From positions 6,519,990 through 6,583,989 of the forward strand of contig NC_052119.1 of NCBI RefSeq assembly GCF_012273895.1: DNA of 64,000 nucleotides, written 5' to 3'. This document shows, in pieces, positions 61,095 through 64,000 of the stretch. Positions within the stretch are counted from its first letter, which is position 1; the number at the start of each line of letters is the position of its first letter. The notes under the pieces are model-generated. The model was given only the letters and a program-made list of their open reading frames with translations. It was not told the DNA's origin and did not search any database. The stretch comes from Zerene cesonia. Lineage: Eukaryota > Arthropoda > Insecta > Lepidoptera > Pieridae. A program made the position numbers and the translations under genes.

Positions 61095-61160
61095 GCGGAC
61101 GAAAGCGGTGAGTCTGTGTGTGAGTGTCCTGATGGTAAGCAACCACCGCCATATTAAAGC
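61095..61160 (+). repeat. Short interspersed repeat fragment
   Basis: GTGTCCTGATGGTAAGCAACC followed by ACCGCCATATTAAA is a common word of lepidopteran interspersed repeats. Too short to classify. Confidence 0.4.
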
Positions 61161-61904
61161 AGTAAAATACATATAAAATGAAAATATCAATTCGAAGAAG
61201 TGATCTAATAAAAGGGTGTTTGAAATTTAACCATGTACGTAGCTATAATTATTATAAATTTAGTGCGTAATTTAATTGTATCTTAAAGTAATAAACATTT
61301 ATGTTACTTTAATTATGTAGCAGACATATTCGTATCGTCTCGAATGCTCGATGTATTTGGAGGCGTTCCGGTACCGTTGGTTTAGAATCAATATCACACT
61401 GTAATTTTCCGCTATTTGTTTATTTATACAATCAATGTACTTTTCTAGCAAACGGCATTAAAACAGTATAACAACAATTCCTAATTGCAGTAAAACGAAA
61501 TTAAACTCAATAGCAGAACAATTATTAAGTCTTATAAAGATGCAAAATAATATAATTATACCAATTACAGAGCGTTGCATAATCAGTCATATATAGGTTT
61601 GACATCGAAGTGCTATTATATTATGTAACAGCTAACTAGTTGTATTAATTTAATTGCACTAAGTGAAAAATAAGAGATGTGAAACAAAATAGGAAATTAA
61701 AGGCTTTATTGCAATGCGATAATGTCGCCCTGATATTTCATAAATTCAAACTTCAATCATTACAAAAGGGCATTAAAATATAATTTCTAATTCTCGAATT
61801 AAAAATGACATTTAAACTAGCGGAACATATAGGAAAACGTCAGACAAATGAACTCGATATTTGATTGAAAACCTTTTGTATTTAACCATTTATTATACAT
61901 ATGA

Positions 61905-62105
61905 TTTAAATTGCGAATGGTACTTCTTTTAGTGAGAGAGATGGCGGCCCGTATCCTTTTACTCGCCCTTTCCAATCCATTCCTTTTTTTTGTCGTCACC
62001 CCTTTCCTTATCTCTTACCTCTTACGCAACGCGATTAGGAATGCCCTACCTCTGCAAATGTTCATGAGAGTTTACTTACCAGGTGAACAACCAGCTCGGT
62101 TACTC
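61905..62105 (-). repeat. GC-richer interspersed repeat
   Basis: On the minus strand GGTTGTTCACCTGGTAAGTAA, CATGAACATTTGCAGAGGTAG, AAGAGGTAAGAGATAAGGAAA and GGATACGGGCCGCCATCTC follow the order of the plus-strand copy at 18095-18260. Confidence 0.6.
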
Positions 62106-62439
62106 GCTCTGAAATAAAAAAGTCCATGTAATTTATTTTAAGCATGTAGACTGTAGGTCCAAAGGTACATACTATAAAAATCTTAGCGTCAAGGTTGAAT
62201 ATGATCGACAGTGTTGTTTTGTTGGACGAAAATTTCTTAGCAGCCGAAATTTCCGTGATAAGTTTGACATGGGAATAAAAAATAAACTAGTTGTAATTTT
62301 GCTTTAGTTTAGAAATAAACAATTCACTTGCAAAAAATTAACAGTTTTAATTGTTATGAAGTTATTCTACAGTTCAGCTGTGCATTTTAGAACGTTCCTT
62401 GAAGAATCTTATTTCTATGATTAATTATTAAAAAACATA

Positions 62440-62765
62440 TCCCTGTTAATATTATAAATGTGAAAATAACTCTCTTACGCTTTCACGCCTAAACCACTGA
62501 ACCGATTTTGATGAAATTTGGTATGAAGATAGAACGAAACTTGAGAAAGGACATAGAATACTTTTTATCGCGAAAATAATGTTCAAGTTTGTATGGAAGT
62601 TCCTTATTTTCAAACATAAAATCATTTAAGATTCTTTCACACCTAAACCACTTAACCAATTTTGACAAATAATCTGTGGGAAAGACTATAGGCTACTCCT
62701 TACCATGTCTTGCGATATAACCGAATTCCAGGCAGGCGAAGCCACGGGTGGAAAGCTAATACTAG
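62440..62765 (+). mobile_element. Helitron-like element with internal duplication
   Basis: Starts TCCCTGTTAATATTATAAATG and ends GGTGGAAAGCTAATACTAG. An internal segment occurs twice: CACGCCTAAACCACTGAACC near 62485 and CACACCTAAACCACTTAACC near 62638. The element is longer (326 bp) than the Lep1-like copies. Confidence 0.65.
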
Positions 62766-63782
62766 TTAAACAGGAAATAATTTTCTTAAATGTTGGCTGG
62801 CCCTTGTATAATTTTTAAATTGAAGTCCCGCGTATCGTTTTAGTGCCATGGGAAAATACTTTTCGCATATATTTCATGTCTAACCATACAGATGTTACAT
62901 ACAAAATTGCCGACATTTCAAATGATTTTTTAAGTTGTCTTCCAGGATATAGCATATTTCGAACGAAACGATCCATTCTATAAAAAATGCAGTTATAGTT
63001 CAACTTATAAACTCCGGCTAACAATGGTTGTAGTAAAAAATACCGTTTTATTATATCAATGAATGAAAATCCTGTATCATTGTTTAGGGTAATTATTGTA
63101 ACGACAGAAGTGACACAATTAGTATGATGATGATAGACAACTACTATTCCTGTCAAACGAAAAGATAAATAGATTATTTCTCAATTACTACATGTACACG
63201 ATTCTTGGTGGCATAATGACTAGTTACTCGCCCAGGGTTGACCCTGATGGACGTTATAAAATAAACCTTTTCCAAACCGAGACAAATACAAAAAAATCAT
63301 TTAAAACTCTTCAGCCGTTCTTGGGTTATATTTGGTGCATAACCCAACTTTCTTATATAGTTTAACTGTAACTGGTTTTGATTACAAAAAAGATATATGA
63401 CTCTTTAAAAGAATCCTTAATAATTTATGGTTTTTCAGAATGAACCTCAGTATATTCATTAATTTAAGATTTTTATAGAAATGAATAAATTGTTTATAAT
63501 GTTATGGATTATTTGACTTTGACGCGGCTTAGTGACGCAAGAATATTATTATCTCAACCATTATTGGTAATATGTTAAACCACGACATCAAATATTCAAA
63601 GCAATTATTAAAGCGATTGATTATCGTTTTTCTCCATTATATTTCTAATTTATAGCTCTCTCTTGTATAGATATCATTAATCTTCTAAATTCAAAAAATG
63701 GTTGGATATTTTCGATAAAGTTTCTTGGTTTTTTCATTTCATTAAATTAAAAATTTCTTGTAAGAACAGTTAAAAGGATAAT

Positions 63783-63966
63783 ACCCGTACTAATATTACA
63801 AATAGGATAGTATATGTCTGACTATCCGTCGCTTTTCATACCTGATGACCATTGCACCAATTTCAATGAAATTTTATACCAATAGTAAGTAAATTTTCTC
63901 AAAGAACAGCATTTAGACATTAGTTTTTCTTTGACAACGCGGGTGAAGCCACAGGCGGAAAGCTAG
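63783..63966 (+). mobile_element. Helitron-like element
   Basis: CCCGTACTAATATTACAAATAGG at the start and GGGTGAAGCCACAGGCGGAA..CTAG at the end. The body includes GCACCAATTTCAATGAAATT. The 5' TC is not evident. Confidence 0.6.
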
Positions 63967-63976
63967 TGCTATATAA

Positions 63977-64000
63977 TCACACTAATATTATGTGAAAGTT
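63977..64000 (+). mobile_element. Helitron 5' end, cut by the window edge
   Basis: TCACACTAATATTATGTGAA is a Helitron start like that of the element at 54423-54631. Only 24 bases lie inside the window, 10 bases after the previous element's CTAG. Confidence 0.55.

Larger units (their letters stand above)
56967..64000. other. Intergenic DNA with mobile elements
   Basis: No host gene is recognised. Contents are the SINE at 57462, Helitrons at 58526, 62440, 63783 and 63977, the inverted RTE-like arms around the gap, and GC-richer repeats near 61.1 and 62.0 kb. The open frames at 60480-60698 and 62815-63156 have no recognisable domain. Confidence 0.6.

Noticed and set aside
62815..63156. 113-codon minus-strand open frame
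   Set aside because: No recognisable domain, no promoter or splice signals; it is likely chance.
1..64000. CRISPR arrays, phage or bacterial islands
   Set aside because: No regularly spaced repeats with unique spacers and no prokaryotic gene organisation; splice sites, SINEs and Helitrons show eukaryotic insect DNA throughout.

Overview
The window looks like genomic DNA from a butterfly or moth (Lepidoptera). It is AT-rich, gene-poor and full of short interspersed repeats typical of that order. These include Lep1-like non-autonomous Helitrons (start TC..TACTAATATTATAAA, end CTAG), tRNA-headed SINEs, a jockey-type non-LTR element and RTE-type 3' ends. The two recognisable host genes also fit an insect: a long Toll receptor and a JHBP/takeout family protein. 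There is no bacterial, CRISPR or phage-like content. Three runs of N (100, 1000 and 1000 bases) mark assembly gaps.

Layout. 1-12.0 kb: AT-rich DNA without a recognisable gene, with one promoter-like patch near 2.3 kb. 12.0-16.3 kb: a single-exon long Toll receptor on the minus strand, most like Tollo/Toll-8, interrupted by a 100-N gap just before its membrane span; a GC-richer promoter-like stretch lies upstream. 16.4-27 kb: intergenic DNA with Helitrons and RTE remnants. 27.0-29.6 kb: a non-LTR retrotransposon on the minus strand with a Gag-like ORF1 carrying three zinc knuckles, a poly(A) end and a 12-bp target duplication; its middle is hidden by a 1000-N gap. 29.6-52 kb: intergenic DNA with two SINE families, a TA-flanked MITE and several Helitrons. 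52.0-56.1 kb: a five-exon gene on the plus strand for a 239-residue secreted JHBP/takeout protein; three of its four introns carry mobile elements. 56.3-64 kb: a GC-rich mobile fragment, SINE and Helitron copies, and a large inverted repeat around the last gap.

The two host genes have no evident joint function. The receptor is a cell-surface protein of a class used in epithelial patterning and immunity. The JHBP-like protein is predicted to be a secreted carrier of a small hydrophobic ligand. I found no clear new biological system. The most unusual observations concern mobile DNA: a Helitron flanked by a 21-bp direct repeat, two Helitrons joined end to end in an intron, a tRNA-bearing SINE enclosed by inverted repeats, a Helitron with a new 15-bp palindrome, and a foldback structure that coincides with an assembly gap.
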